From: Diplodia intermedia
Taxonomy: Eukaryota > Ascomycota > Dothideomycetes > Botryosphaeriales > Botryosphaeriaceae
Assembly (NCBI GenBank): GCA_021495925.1
Contig: JAKEKT010000034.1
Span: 62,001 to 126,000, forward strand
DNA length: 64,000 nucleotides
Direction: 5' to 3'
Part shown: positions 1 through 10,441 of the stretch, piece after piece
How the letters are laid out: every line of letters begins with the position of its first letter
How positions within the stretch are numbered: the first letter of the stretch is position 1
Program-made: the position numbers and the translations under genes
Notes under the pieces: generated by a model
Told to the model about the DNA's origin: nothing
The model's database searches: none
The model's input: only the letters and a program-made list of their open reading frames with translations

Positions 1-369
1 ATCGAGGCCAAGGACCGCATCCAGACGCCCTGGCTCTGCGTGCGCCTGAACGACTTCCTCAAAAGGGCCGAGGCCGACCCCGCCTACCTGTGCAAGCCGG
101 ACCACAGGCCGAGGGAGCACATTGCCCGGACCATGTCCGAGTCCGCGGCAACGACTCATCAGCCGTCGTCGTCGTCGTCGTCGTCCTCGTCGTCGAGAGC
201 CAATCCCCGGAGGAAGCCGTCGACCGCGTCGTCCCCGAAAAAGGTCTCGTTCTTGGCCAACATCAACAACAATCTGCCCGATTTGCCGAAGGACTTGGTG
301 CTGCGCACGGCAAATACGCCGAGCAAGAGCAAGACCTGGCCTCCGACCAACCCGGACATCAGCGTTTGA
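1..369 (+). CDS. C-terminal fragment of an unknown protein
   Basis: The reading frame is open from base 1 and stops at TGA 367-369, giving 122 visible residues; the start lies outside the window. The first ~45 residues look folded (a stretch with PWLCVRLNDFLKRA and YLCKPDHRPREH). The rest is a disordered tail with a poly-serine run encoded by a TCG/TCC repeat (about 165-200), followed by a basic, proline-containing end. I do not recognise the family. The non-random N-terminal part and the intact frame argue for a real gene end rather than a chance ORF. An exon boundary inside the fragment cannot be excluded. Confidence 0.5.
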   Translation: MEAKDRIQTPWLCVRLNDFLKRAEADPAYLCKPDHRPREHIARTMSESAATTHQPSSSSSSSSSSRANPRRKPSTASSPKKVSFLANINNNLPDLPKDLVLRTANTPSKSKTWPPTNPDISV

Positions 370-372
370 GTT

Positions 373-1234
373 GGGGCAACTTGGATGAAGACATCCCTTG
401 GACCCCCGACTGGACATCCCGCATGAGATTGCTCGTAACGTTCTACTGCACATATGATCCTGTCCAGTTTGTCTGTATATAAGCAATGGTGAACGGTTCT
501 TACTCATCATCTGACCTGGTTGCGCTTAATACCCTTCTTTCTAGAACACGGTTTTTTCATTCTCCTCTCCTCATCGAAATTCTGTATATGTTGATTGGGA
601 GTCGCCTTGGAATGATGCCACTGCTGTGATATAGATGGTCGGCGTTAATGATTAGAGTATCTTGCTTTAAGTGACCATTTTCGCTCTATAGAGTCAAACT
701 CAAGCATGCCACCTTCAACTTGCTAAACCACATTCTTGACCTATCCTCTTTGCTTGTCACTTAATGCATCGCTTGTAATAAGGAACGGAGTAGTTAAGAA
801 GTTGGTGTCCGTAACTCTACGTGTAAGTGATTGCAAGTCATGGTGAAAAGGTTATTACACACTCACCACTGGCCAAATCCGGTGAGTACCCACCAAAATA
901 TATTGACCACGGATCGCATATCAAAGGAGCAAAAAGCCCCGCATAGCCCTGAGTCGAACCATCAACCTAAGGGTTTCAATGTGGTGGGTAGACAGGACTC
1001 CTTGGTAAAGAACCTCTCAGTGGATGAGATTCTTTGTCTCTCCGATGAGAGTTGTTGCCGGCAAGCAAAAGGCAGAGCCACTGGCTACCGTTATATGCCC
1101 CAAAACAACCCCCCCCCACCGCTCACCGGACACTCCGCACTACAGACTCTACCGACAACTCTACACCATACCGCGGCAGGTGACAAACCAATCGGGCCTA
1201 CGCGGTTCCTCTCAAAGACACTGCACCATACGTA
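373..1234. other. Intergenic, no gene seen
   Basis: This is moderately AT-rich spacer 3' of the partial gene. Short open frames here (for example 831-1241) have no recognisable domain and contain a C-homopolymer near 1110. I see no RNA gene. Confidence 0.6.
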
Positions 1235-1317
1235 CAGGTAGTTGAACCCAAGATCCGGACGTTGATGCGAGTCTTAAATGCGAGCAAATGCATCCAGATC
1301 TTGGAACCAACTACCTA
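1235..1317 (-). repeat. Short terminal-inverted-repeat element, copy 1
   Basis: The left arm 1236-1262 (AGGTAGTTGAACCCAAGATC, then CGGACGT) is mirrored by the right arm 1290-1316, read on the other strand as AGGTAGTTGGTTCCAAGATC, then TGGATGC. The centre contains GATGCGAGTCTT. Its reverse complement matches the centre of the element in the NUP57 intron at 44001-44085, so this copy is inverted relative to that one. The arms are flanked by TA dinucleotides, as expected for a Tc1/mariner-type MITE. It carries no coding capacity. Confidence 0.75.
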
Positions 1318-1435
1318 TGAAGTGTAGTAGCGTCATCGATGGAGCTTAGGAGGGCCCAATTCTTCCGTCACCTGCTGCGATGCGCAAATGATTCCAAGCA
1401 GTATCAATAGTGTTGCGAAACGGGTATATACGCCT

Positions 1436-2722
1436 TCATCTACTCTCCTCCCCACCCTCCCCACCACTCTTCCCCTGCCTCGCCCTCTTCGCCCTCTCCT
1501 CCGCCGCCCTCGCAAGCACCTCCCTCCGACTCAACCCCTCCCCAGCCTCCGCCGTCACCGTCCCGGAACTCCCGACAACCGCCGCCCCACTTCCCCCAAG
1601 AACAAACTCCCCGCCCGTCCACCCGCCATGATCGAACGCATCGCCCCTCCCCTCTGGATCATCCGGCGGCTCGTACACCTCGTCGCCACCTCGACCCCCG
1701 ACCCTCCTCCCGCCGGCCCTCCAATCCGCCCTCTCCACCTCGCCCTCAATCTCCCTGCACAGGTTCCAGAAATTCCGATCGTGCTCGCCCCACACGTTAT
1801 GCGCCAACTCATGGCACAGCGTGCGCCTGATGGTCTTGTAATCGCGATAGCCATCGTACGCATCCGTCCTTAACCTCAACTCGATCACCTCGCCCCTATT
1901 GCGATTGAGGCCCAACGTCCTGCTCTCGTGCGTCGTGTGCATCGCCGGATCCATCTCCGTCAGCAAGCCCACGCTGAACCCGTGCCTCCGCATCGCCGCC
2001 CGCACCCCCGCATCGTCGCGCAGCCGCTCCAAAAACGCCAAGCTGCGTTCCGGCCGCGGCAGGTGCGCCAGCGGCCGCAGCGCGTGGAACGTGTACTTCG
2101 CCTCCGCGCTCGCGCGCGCGGAGCCCGCGACGCCCCGGCCAATGGTGCGCGCGGGGGTCGCGGGCGCCGCCACGGCGTACCGTCGGTTCGACCGCGCGGC
2201 GTGCTGCGCCGTCGCCTGCGACACCTTGTGCTGCAGCGCCGACACCTCGGCGGCGGTGCTGCCCATGAGGACGATCTTGTGCCGGGGCGCGGCGACGAGG
2301 GGCGCGAGCGGCGGGGCGGGGTCGCCGAAGGGCGGCTTGACGAGGCCCGGTTTGGGGGTGATGAGGAATTTTTGGTGGGCGGGAGGGATGGAGAGATGGG
2401 TGGCGATGGCGGCGGAGAGGTGCGTGAGCGTGGCGGAGGCGGGGAGGGCGAGGGTGTGCGCGGTGCCGTGGTGGGTGAAGGTTATGTTGAGCGTGTTCTT
2501 TTCCGCGTTGGCGCTGTCGCAGTCGCTGTCACCGTCCGAGGGCGCGGCCGCTGTTGCGACGGCTGGGGGAGGTGTGGAGGAGATTGCGGCGTCGTTGTCC
2601 GCCGTGGCGGCGGGGGAGGACATGACGACGTCGGCGCCGGCCTCGGGGGTGATGTTTGCGATGTCGTCGTTGGAAATTGTTGTTTCGCGCGGCTGGGCTT
2701 GGTGTTCAGCGGTCGATGCCAT
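1436..2722 (-). CDS. Ubiquitin-like and WLM-domain metalloprotease (Wss1/SPRTN-like)
   Basis: This is a 428-residue single-exon protein. Residues ~77-155 have the look of a ubiquitin-like fold (NITFTHHGTAHTLALP...HKIVLMGS). Residues ~208-345 form a WLM (Wss1p-like) domain with the zinc-protease signature HELAHNVWGEH at 304-314: H304, E305, H308 and H314 fit HExxH plus a distal ligand. The N-terminal 70 and C-terminal 80 residues are disordered. WLM proteases of the Wss1/SPRTN group act on DNA-protein crosslinks and on ubiquitin/SUMO-modified proteins. The fusion of an N-terminal UBL to WLM is a known fungal and plant architecture, so a role in proteasome- or Cdc48-linked protein turnover is inferred. 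The start is the first ATG of the frame. The next gene, LicD, is on the same strand 0.9 kb away. Confidence 0.85.
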   Translation of the reverse strand: MASTAEHQAQPRETTISNDDIANITPEAGADVVMSSPAATADNDAAISSTPPPAVATAAAPSDGDSDCDSANAEKNTLNITFTHHGTAHTLALPASATLTHLSAAIATHLSIPPAHQKFLITPKPGLVKPPFGDPAPPLAPLVAAPRHKIVLMGSTAAEVSALQHKVSQATAQHAARSNRRYAVAAPATPARTIGRGVAGSARASAEAKYTFHALRPLAHLPRPERSLAFLERLRDDAGVRAAMRRHGFSVGLLTEMDPAMHTTHESRTLGLNRNRGEVIELRLRTDAYDGYRDYKTIRRTLCHELAHNVWGEHDRNFWNLCREIEGEVERADWRAGGRRVGGRGGDEVYEPPDDPEGRGDAFDHGGWTGGEFVLGGSGAAVVGSSGTVTAEAGEGLSRREVLARAAEERAKRARQGKSGGEGGEESR

Positions 2723-3595
2723 GATGGTGGAGGTGGAGGTCGGGCTTGCGCCTGCTGGTGAGCGGTGGGCTGTTGTGCGGGCGTGGTGGCGGCATCGTGG
2801 TCGGCGCGCGGTGGTGGATGATTATGTAGGACGTCCGGCGGGGGGAAAGCTTGGGGGGTGGCGCGTCACGGTTCGCCCAGCTTCGGAGCTCTTCGCCTCC
2901 CGCCCTCCCGCCATCCAACCTCCATTTGTCATCCATCATGATTACCACCACCACCGATGCCGCCGCCGTCGGTTGGCTGCCTGAGGAAGAGAACGCCACA
3001 GTCACGAATGAGGCATGCTTCGAGAACGTCCTTCCCGCGCATGGCTCCATGTTTGCCTTATACGACTCAACGACTACCAAGAGCTTGAATTGCACAGCCA
3101 AGCAACGGCGACCCGAGAGTAGCTCGGACCGGCCCACCCTCGTGCTTCGGCGCCTTCCGAGGACCCGGATACGCAATGTCCGTGTATGCTTGGTACTCTT
3201 GGTCTGAGGCCACAGAGTATGACGTCCAACACAACCGTGCAGCCCCGTCTCGAAACGTCAATTTTGGTCCCGCTAGAGCTTCGTCATTATAGCCAATATC
3301 TAGCGGGGACTGAGTCACATCACGCTGGTTATACCTGGAGCTTCCAGAGGCAAATGCCACATCCAAAGCATCACCACGATCCATATCATACTAATGCTGT
3401 TCCGCTATGCCACTCGACGACCCAAGAATCCCAAAGAAATTAAGACGCCAGCAAATGAATGCTGCCACGCCAACCAAACAAACCCGGGTATCATGCCTAA
3501 GATGCTCGCATGCTAGTGCAAATAATTAAACAAACAACATCGACCACAGCAACCGTCCGAGCCCGGTTCATCACTCATTGAAATCATCGACCAGT
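2723..3595. other. Intergenic between WLM protease and LicD gene
   Basis: Both flanking genes are on the minus strand, so this holds the promoter of the WLM gene and the 3' region of the LicD gene. No coding feature is seen. Confidence 0.55.
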
Positions 3596-4673
3596 TCAAG
3601 ATGTCGGCCTCTCCGGGTCTTCGGGTTCCTTGAGCCATAGCCGTTGTTCGGAATTCCAATGGTGCCTGTCACACGTTAGCATGACGGAAATCGTTGGGAG
3701 GAAGATTGTGTGGTTCAAGACTTACCCTTCATACTCCGTCGCCGTCAAGGATTTCTCCTGGTATTCCTCGACAAGGATCTTGTCGTACGCGTAAGGTATC
3801 AACGCAGGAACGCCCTCGTATGTGCTCTCTCGCATTGGGTACAGGTCATGCGTGTAGTACTTGTGGTTGTTCTTGCAGGTCCATACACCGGGATTCTGCT
3901 CCGGGTCCGTCTCGCTCAAGCCAGTGATGTCGATATACAAGCCATTGCTTGTGTCGATCCATCTCGCGTCGATAATGTTCATTCCGTTTCCTTTTACGCG
4001 TTCCTCCGAGTACGGGTTCACGTCCAGCAGGTACGTTCGCTCGACATCACTGCCGTCGGCAGCCCGGTAGTGGACGCGGGTGCGGTTATGGTTCATCCTG
4101 AGGAAAGCCAGCGTGCGGTCGGCGACCTGCGTGTCGACGTCCCAGTCCCACGGCAGCATGCGGCCGCTCCACCACCAGCCCAACAGCGTACCGTGAGCAA
4201 TCCACGTCTCCAATCCTTCCTTCCGAAACCAAGTGAGGTAGGCGCGCGTCATGTGGCGAATCGTCGTCTTGCGCTCCTCGTCGGACACGATGCCGTCAAA
4301 GTATCGGACGTCGTAGTGGCCAAGAGTATCATCGCCGCTGTGCAGGCAGGTTAGATCGTGGTCTAAGATGGGGTGTCCAATCCAATTGGGAAAGCCAGCA
4401 AAACACGGAGAAGACGGTGCGGCCAGTGGCAACGGTGGAACTTACCCAGGCTCATCTACAAAACAGTCAGTTACGACGAGCAGATATGATGGAAGAAAAA
4501 AAGTGGAACTTACGAAAATACTTGAGGGGATCCACGGCTGCACCCTTAGGACGATCGTCATCCGGTTTCCCCGGATCTGCGACTTCTTCCTGGGCGGCCG
4601 GAACAGCAGCTGCTAGAGCGACATGCTGGGTGAACAGCAAACAAGCTGCAGCCGCATACCGAAGGACTCTCAT
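3596..4673 (-). CDS. Secreted LicD-family phosphotransferase-like protein
   Basis: Four coding exons by splice signals and phase: 4514-4673, a 10-nt micro-exon 4446-4455, 3726-4337, and 3596-3665 (283 aa). Introns: 4456-4513, 4338-4445 and 3666-3725, each with GTAAGT at the donor. The first ~22 residues (MRVLRYAAAACLLFTQHVAL) form a signal peptide. Splicing in the micro-exon gives KYFHEPGGDDTLGHYDVRYF, the usual entry to fungal LicD domains. It continues with WIAHGTLLGWWWSGRMLPWD and DVDTQV, the nucleotidyltransferase-like core. LicD proteins in bacteria transfer phosphocholine. Fungal secreted relatives resemble Mnn4-type regulators of mannosyl-phosphate transfer, so a Golgi or cell-wall glycan role is inferred. 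The ATG at 4671-4673 is preferred over an upstream in-frame ATG because it begins the signal peptide. Confidence 0.88.
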
Positions 4674-7600
4674 ATTGAAGGAGCGGGCCAGGAAATAATC
4701 GAGTGGGCACCCACACCCCTTCGTCAATCACGCGCGCGAGAAAAAAGGCAACGCGAAAGCCAAGAGGAATCTGCGCCTATTTGAGTCGGTGGGGGGACCC
4801 AGGGATATATGTTGGCTTCCGGGCCACCTCGAGAATGCGTGGGCGCCGGGGTGTGCGACCTCACTCAGGGCGGTGAAGAGCGGCGGCACGAGGCTGGAAC
4901 GGGAATGCGGATAAAATGGAGTGGGGACCGGCACGACGCGCGGCGATGCTGACGTCGACCTGTAGGAGAATAGATTGTGCGGACACTCCGAGCCGAGTGT
5001 GCCTGAGACGCCGGCAGCAGAGGGAAAACGTGGCGGACTCGGACAGTGGTTCAGTGGTCGAGGTGGACGAAGTAAGTTGATAAGGCGTGCCGTGTTAGAC
5101 AGCTGGTGCAGTCAGGCGCGGACGGGCGAGCGAAGCCTTTTCCCAACACGATCCAACGGCGTGAACTCGGAGTCTCTCCAGCGAGCCAAGGGCGAGGAAG
5201 GGAGGAAGAGAAGAGGCTCGCAACAGGCCGGGGCCAGGACATAATAAGGCTGTGGGGTGAGCGTAATTCGTACTCGGAGGAGAGCACATGTACGTCAGGC
5301 TCCATGGGCGCGGCGGCTGGCGGAAGACGGAGAGAGGTCGGTGTTTGATGCCCGGGCGGGTAGGCAAGTCGCAGGCGTACAAACAGGGCAAGCACTCGCG
5401 TGAACGCGTGAGAGCTGGGCGGCGCAGCAGGCGAGTCGATTGGAGCAGCAGCGGGCAGCGCCGCAACTGCCCTGCCGCAACGATCCTTCCGGTTAGTCGG
5501 CAGCGCGCCAAGCTCGGCCAAGCACGCTCCGGGGGCGTTTGGGGAAGCAGCACCAGGCAGCGAGCGCAGCGCGAGAGGGCGAAGCGCGAGGCGGGGCGCA
5601 GGATTGCTCCACTCAAGCACGCGACCTCTTGCCCTGCGCGGCACCGCATTTCCAGGTGTCACAAGCCCCCATCTCCGCCGCAGAGTGCGGAGAAACTCAT
5701 CACTAAGCACTTAGTCCACTTCCTTCCAAAGCCCATTGGCACGCGTCGCTCCCGGCGCAAGGAAGCGCCCAGCGCGGTGCTGCTCCTCCCAAGCTTTCCG
5801 CCCCCTCGTGGCCCAATGGCACTGGAGGCGCAACGGCACGGCAGGCCAAGCGCAACCGCCGGTGAATCCAACAGCGACGGAGCTGTTGGCATGCCGGAGA
5901 TAAGACTGCGGGCGAACGCGAGGCGAGACAGAGCCACGCCGGACACGGCCTTCCAGCCATCCGGCCCCTTCCGCTCGAGCACAGGAGGGAAAAGCAACAG
6001 CACAGCAAGGATGCGTGTTGCAAATGGCGCCATGATAATATGTATCAAGCCTTCATCCCTTTCCCTGCAGCGCATCTCACGTCCCCGCAAGTCGCACGCT
6101 GGCCTGTTGCCCGGAGATCTCACAGCGAGCACGTCCCTTCTATCCAGGCCGGACAGCACAAGAAGTCACCCAAGCAGTCCAACCACTGAATGAATCGAGC
6201 CATGTATTTCGGGTGCCGGCATGACTGCTACACAAGGGCTACCCACCCGCTGCCCCGCCTGTTGCTGGTGCCCACGCTTAGGTCAAGCAAGTAAGAGCAA
6301 GGAACCACCAGCGCACGCCCTTTCTTTGCTCCTCGAGATGCAAAGAGTGATCGACAAGCAGATCGCAAACGCAACGGCTGTGGCACAGGCCGTCGGTGTG
6401 ACCAACCACCTCCGCCGTTCCCAGCTGGCCTCAGTCACCATCCTGTGTCTCACATCCCCAAACGTCTCCCTGGCGCGGCCGAAGCAAGACAGAAAAAGCC
6501 TCTTGAATTCCTCGGGACTTTTCCGTCGCACGCACGTCGCGCTCTTCTCAAGCGTGTCCGCTACCTAGGGGGTGCACGACATGATTCGACCGAACAAAAA
6601 GTCTTCAGAGTTTGATTAGCCGAACGACGTGCGGATGTGCGTATCTTCGATGCCCTCGTTTTTCGTATTCAAGCTTCTCCGTCGTTTCCTCTTCCTCACG
6701 AACACGCCCCACCGACCGTGTCTGCGGGAGCGAACAAGGAGACGACCCGCTATAAGCATACACCTCCACCGTAAGCGAACTGTGCTGTGGCTGTGCACCC
6801 GGGCTCATTTCTCGCCGACTCCTTGCAGCCATTGCCAAGGGACTTGGAAAAGCCACCAGATCTATCAAACACCAACCATGCGGGCAACGAAATGAAAAAA
6901 AAAAAAGAGTTGGCTATTTCCACACATCCTCCCCTCCCCTTGCCCCTTATTTAACAGTCTTGTCCGTGTGTCACCATCCCCTGATCATCTCCATCCCATT
7001 TATATAATCTACCATCGTGTCATGGAACCTCCATGGTTGATCACCACTTCACCTCTCGACGAGACCCACCGGGAGACCAATAACAATAGCACCCGATGGG
7101 TGTGCTAACCCCTCGAACACATATTTCGATCCACTACAACAACACATCACTCTCAACAAGAAAGCATTCCGCATTGGAGAGTATAAGAACAGGCGCCATG
7201 GCTGGAACTATATAAATATAAATTGCGTTGCAACAAAAATACGCTGATCAGTGATTCGTTATGATGGGCAACATCATGCTTTAATCTGCGTGCCTAAGCA
7301 TCTTTCGTTGCAATCTGACCGTGTGACAAGGAGAGAAGACGACATCTAGGCAGAAGCAGGTGGTGCATGGAGACCCCAGACTATTTTCCCGGCCCTCTCG
7401 CTTGTACGCTTGTACACTCTTGTCGTATCTTGTTCACTCGAAAATCGTCTTTGCAAAGACTTGACTCTTCCCTTCACGAACGCCTGCTGCGAGAGGTCCA
7501 TCTATCATAGCCACGAGCACACCAGGCAATTTCAGAACACATTCAGCAAGATCAATCACGAACCCCACGAGGAAAGGTATATAAACGACAGGCTTCAATC

Positions 7601-7856
7601 AGCCATTCAGTAGTATCATTAATGTACTACATGCTTCTTCTTTCTCATGCCGACATGAGCTTATTTCGTGATCGCCATATGCAAAGCAGGCCATTTGCCT
7701 GCCAACTGCTGAGAGTATCTCTGATAAAAGAAACAATACAACACACACGAAGACCGGGGAAAAAAAAAACTTCAACGCCAATAATTTTTCCAAACGAGGA
7801 GAAGATTAGATGCCATCGCTCAAGACAGGGACAAACGACGTAGTTGAGCAAGAAAT
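4674..7856. other. Gene-free 3.2 kb between LicD and GABA transaminase genes
   Basis: 4.7-6.5 kb is GC-rich with overlapping open frames on both strands (up to about 300 codons). None shows a domain, a plausible composition or an exon pattern. 6.9-7.85 kb is AT-richer, with an A-run at 6895-6906, and probably includes the 3' region of the GABA transaminase gene. No RNA gene is recognised. Confidence 0.55.
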
Positions 7857-9436
7857 TTATGCCTTGAGGACCGACTCGAGGCGCTCGAGGAAGAGGTCGG
7901 CGTGGTGCTCCTGGAAGATGAGCATGGGCCTCAACCGGACGGCGGCGGCGCCGCTGCCGCCGATGTTGATGCCGGCGCCCTTGGCGTTCTTGAGCACCTC
8001 ATCGCGGCGCGGGCTGTCCCAGGCAATGAAGGTGCCCTGGCCCTTGCCGCGGAGGTTCTGGATCTCGTTGGGGTACTGCTGGGCCAGGCGCTCGAGGCCG
8101 GCGTACAGGTAGTCGCCGGTGCGGGCCGTGTTCTCGACGAGGTTGAGGCGCTCAATCTCGTTGATGATGCCGCGGAACAGCAGAGCGCGGGCGGGGTCAC
8201 CCATCCAGGTGTTGAACTGGCGGTAGGGCTTGTTGGGCTTCAGATCCTCGCGGGCGAAGTAGTAGCCGGCCGTCTGGGCCTTCTTCGAGAAGGTGACCAT
8301 GTCGGGAGGAGACGGGAGGTTCCAGTGCTCGTGAGCCCAGAACTTGCCGGTGGCACCGACACCAGTCTGGACCTCATCGACGATCATCAGCACGTCGTTA
8401 CGCTTGGTGATCTCGCGGAGGCCGTGGAAGAACTGGGGGGAGGCGTGGTTGTCACCGCCCTCAGACTGGATGGGCTCGATGATAATGGCAGCGGGAGGGC
8501 TGTGGAACTCCTTGATGAGACGCTCGGTCTCCTCAAGGCAACGCTTCTCCTCGGCGGCGTTCTCAGCAGCGTGCTGGTCAAGAGGGTACTTCAGGCTGGG
8601 GAAAGGAGCCTGGGGCCAGTCGAAGGCAGGGATATCAAGCTTGTGGATGGGCTTGCTGCGGGTGGTGGAGAGCGAACCGAAGAGACGGCCGTGGAAACCG
8701 GACTTGAAGGACATGATGGACAGCTTGGGAGCGCCGGGAACGGTGTTGTTCATGGCCGTGTCCATCTCCTCGGCAGTGAACTCGACATCGGGACCACCGC
8801 GCTGGACGCGCCTCTTCCACATGAAAGCCGCCTTGTATGCCAACTCGTTCGCGTCAGAGCCAGACTGGGCGGTGAAGACCTGATCCAGACCCTTGGGGGC
8901 AACCTTGAGAACACCAGTCTCGAGGATGTCGGCCCAGTCGTGCTGGGGGAAGTTGCCCAGGGCGGGACGGTTAATGATAGCGCTAGCCATCTCGGGGGAG
9001 CTAGCGCCGAGGAGAAGGGCGGCGTTGTTGTAGCCGACGGGGATGGAGGCGATCTGGGCGTAGCTGTGGCATCGTCAGAGTCCGTAGGGAGAGATTGTTC
9101 CGCTTCTGTGACTTACACATCCAGGAGGACGTTGCCGTCCAGGTCGGCAAGGTAGTTGCCGTAGCTGCGCCTGTAGTCGGCCATCATGTTCAAGCTCCTC
9201 GTGTCGAAGACCTTGCTGAGCCTCTCGATGGCCTTGCTGCTCTCGGGGCCGGGAATGGCACCCTTGACGATGGGACCCGCGGGCTCATCGGGGAAGAAGG
9301 CCTGGCTGGAAGACGCCGGGGCCGAGGCGGTCGCCGCAGAGGCATACTGGCGGGCGGCGAGGACGGCGGACGGGCGGGCAATGGCGCGCTGGGCGCAGGG
9401 CCTCAGCGTGTTGGCGGCGCGGAGGACGGAAGACAT
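7857..9436 (-). CDS. gatA: 4-aminobutyrate (GABA) transaminase, mitochondrial
   Basis: Two exons: 9117-9436 and 7857-9063, with one 53-nt intron (GTAAGT...CACAG) splitting a Val codon; 508 aa. The N-terminal ~38 residues are Arg/Ala/Ser-rich without acidic residues, a typical mitochondrial presequence. It is a class III PLP aminotransferase: GSDANE for phosphate binding, DEVQTG at ~336-341, and the PLP lysine in TFSKKAQTAGYY (one of the pair at ~367-368). FNTWMGDP and the C-terminal GAAAVRLRP strand are also present. The enzyme moves the amino group of GABA to 2-oxoglutarate, giving succinic semialdehyde and glutamate (GABA shunt, GABA as nitrogen source). It is the counterpart of yeast UGA1 and Aspergillus gatA. 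Length and motifs are complete. Confidence 0.95.
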
Positions 9437-10441
9437 TGTGGGATGCTGGAGCTGGAATGGAAGAGCTGCGGGAGGGGAGAGCTTTAAGCTCGGTTTAAGC
9501 CGCCGATTGCCGTGAAGGACGGATGCGTGGCGCTCTTCTCCGCAAGCTGTGTCGCCGGGCGGATGCGCTGCTGGTGCGAGCTTCGGAGCTTGTCACGCGG
9601 TGATTTTAGTGCAAAAACGCGCGCTGGCTGAGCGTGAAGGCTGCCTGTGAGGAGAGAGGAGGCAGGACGCGAGCGGTGCAGTGAGTCAATGGCAAGCAAG
9701 AGTGGGAGGCGCGAGGGCAGAGGTGAAGCTTTAAAGCTCCCCCGGCCGCGGCGGGGCGTGGCTATCGATTGCAGGGATGGCGCGGTGCAACCCGGCCGAG
9801 CTTGCGCCCTTGACGCCGTTGCGAGCAACGCGGTGAATCTGACTGGCCGTAGCTGCTTTTGGCCACTCGACGCGAGCCTTAAAACGGCGCCAGATCCAGC
9901 AGGCCTCCGCGATCGCTCCATCTGCCCTTCCCCGGTGCCACCACGACGGCGTATCCGGCGGCGGAGCGTGTACGGCGGCCCTGCCAACTGCCCCTCGGTA
10001 CCCCGAGCACATGATAACGCGCTACCGGCGCTGCTTGCACCCGAAAACATTACCAAATTTTGTCCTTATGTATTCGCCGCCGTCCGCACGACATGCAGCC
10101 TTGACAAATGCCTTCCGCCTCTGCATCTCCACCCCGCCCAGCGTCCCGCCGTGCCTCCCAGACGATACCTACATGTCTCGTCGAGCGAGACTGAAACCCA
10201 GTGCTTTCCCGTAGCCGCCGCTGAAATGCAAGACTATACCAGTTCCTCAACGCCGTCCGAATAGCTGCGAGGCCGTAGCCGCCCTTTTGTTTGGAACCAC
10301 TCAAGCAGATCCACCAATTCAATGCACGCCCGATTAAAAGAAGGAATAATGTCAATCAAAAGCCTTTAACCAGAGAAAGTATAGGCCAACGCCTCCAATT
10401 CCGGAAAAGAGTCACTTCCACGGCCGGCAACGCTCCTTGCA
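9437..10441. other. Intergenic: GABA transaminase promoter and SET2 3' region
   Basis: Both neighbours are on the minus strand. The sequence is GC-rich with no supported gene. Confidence 0.55.

Noticed and set aside
900..1060. Minus-strand GGTTGATGGTTCGACTC resembling a tRNA T-arm or 5S fragment
   Set aside because: No matching A-box, no cloverleaf, and no 5S consensus around it.
5051..6193. Overlapping open frames of 160-300 codons on both strands (5051-5710 minus, 5288-6193 plus, 5659-6159 minus)
   Set aside because: GC-rich random composition, Arg/Cys/Pro-heavy, no domain, no exon logic, and mutual overlap on both strands.
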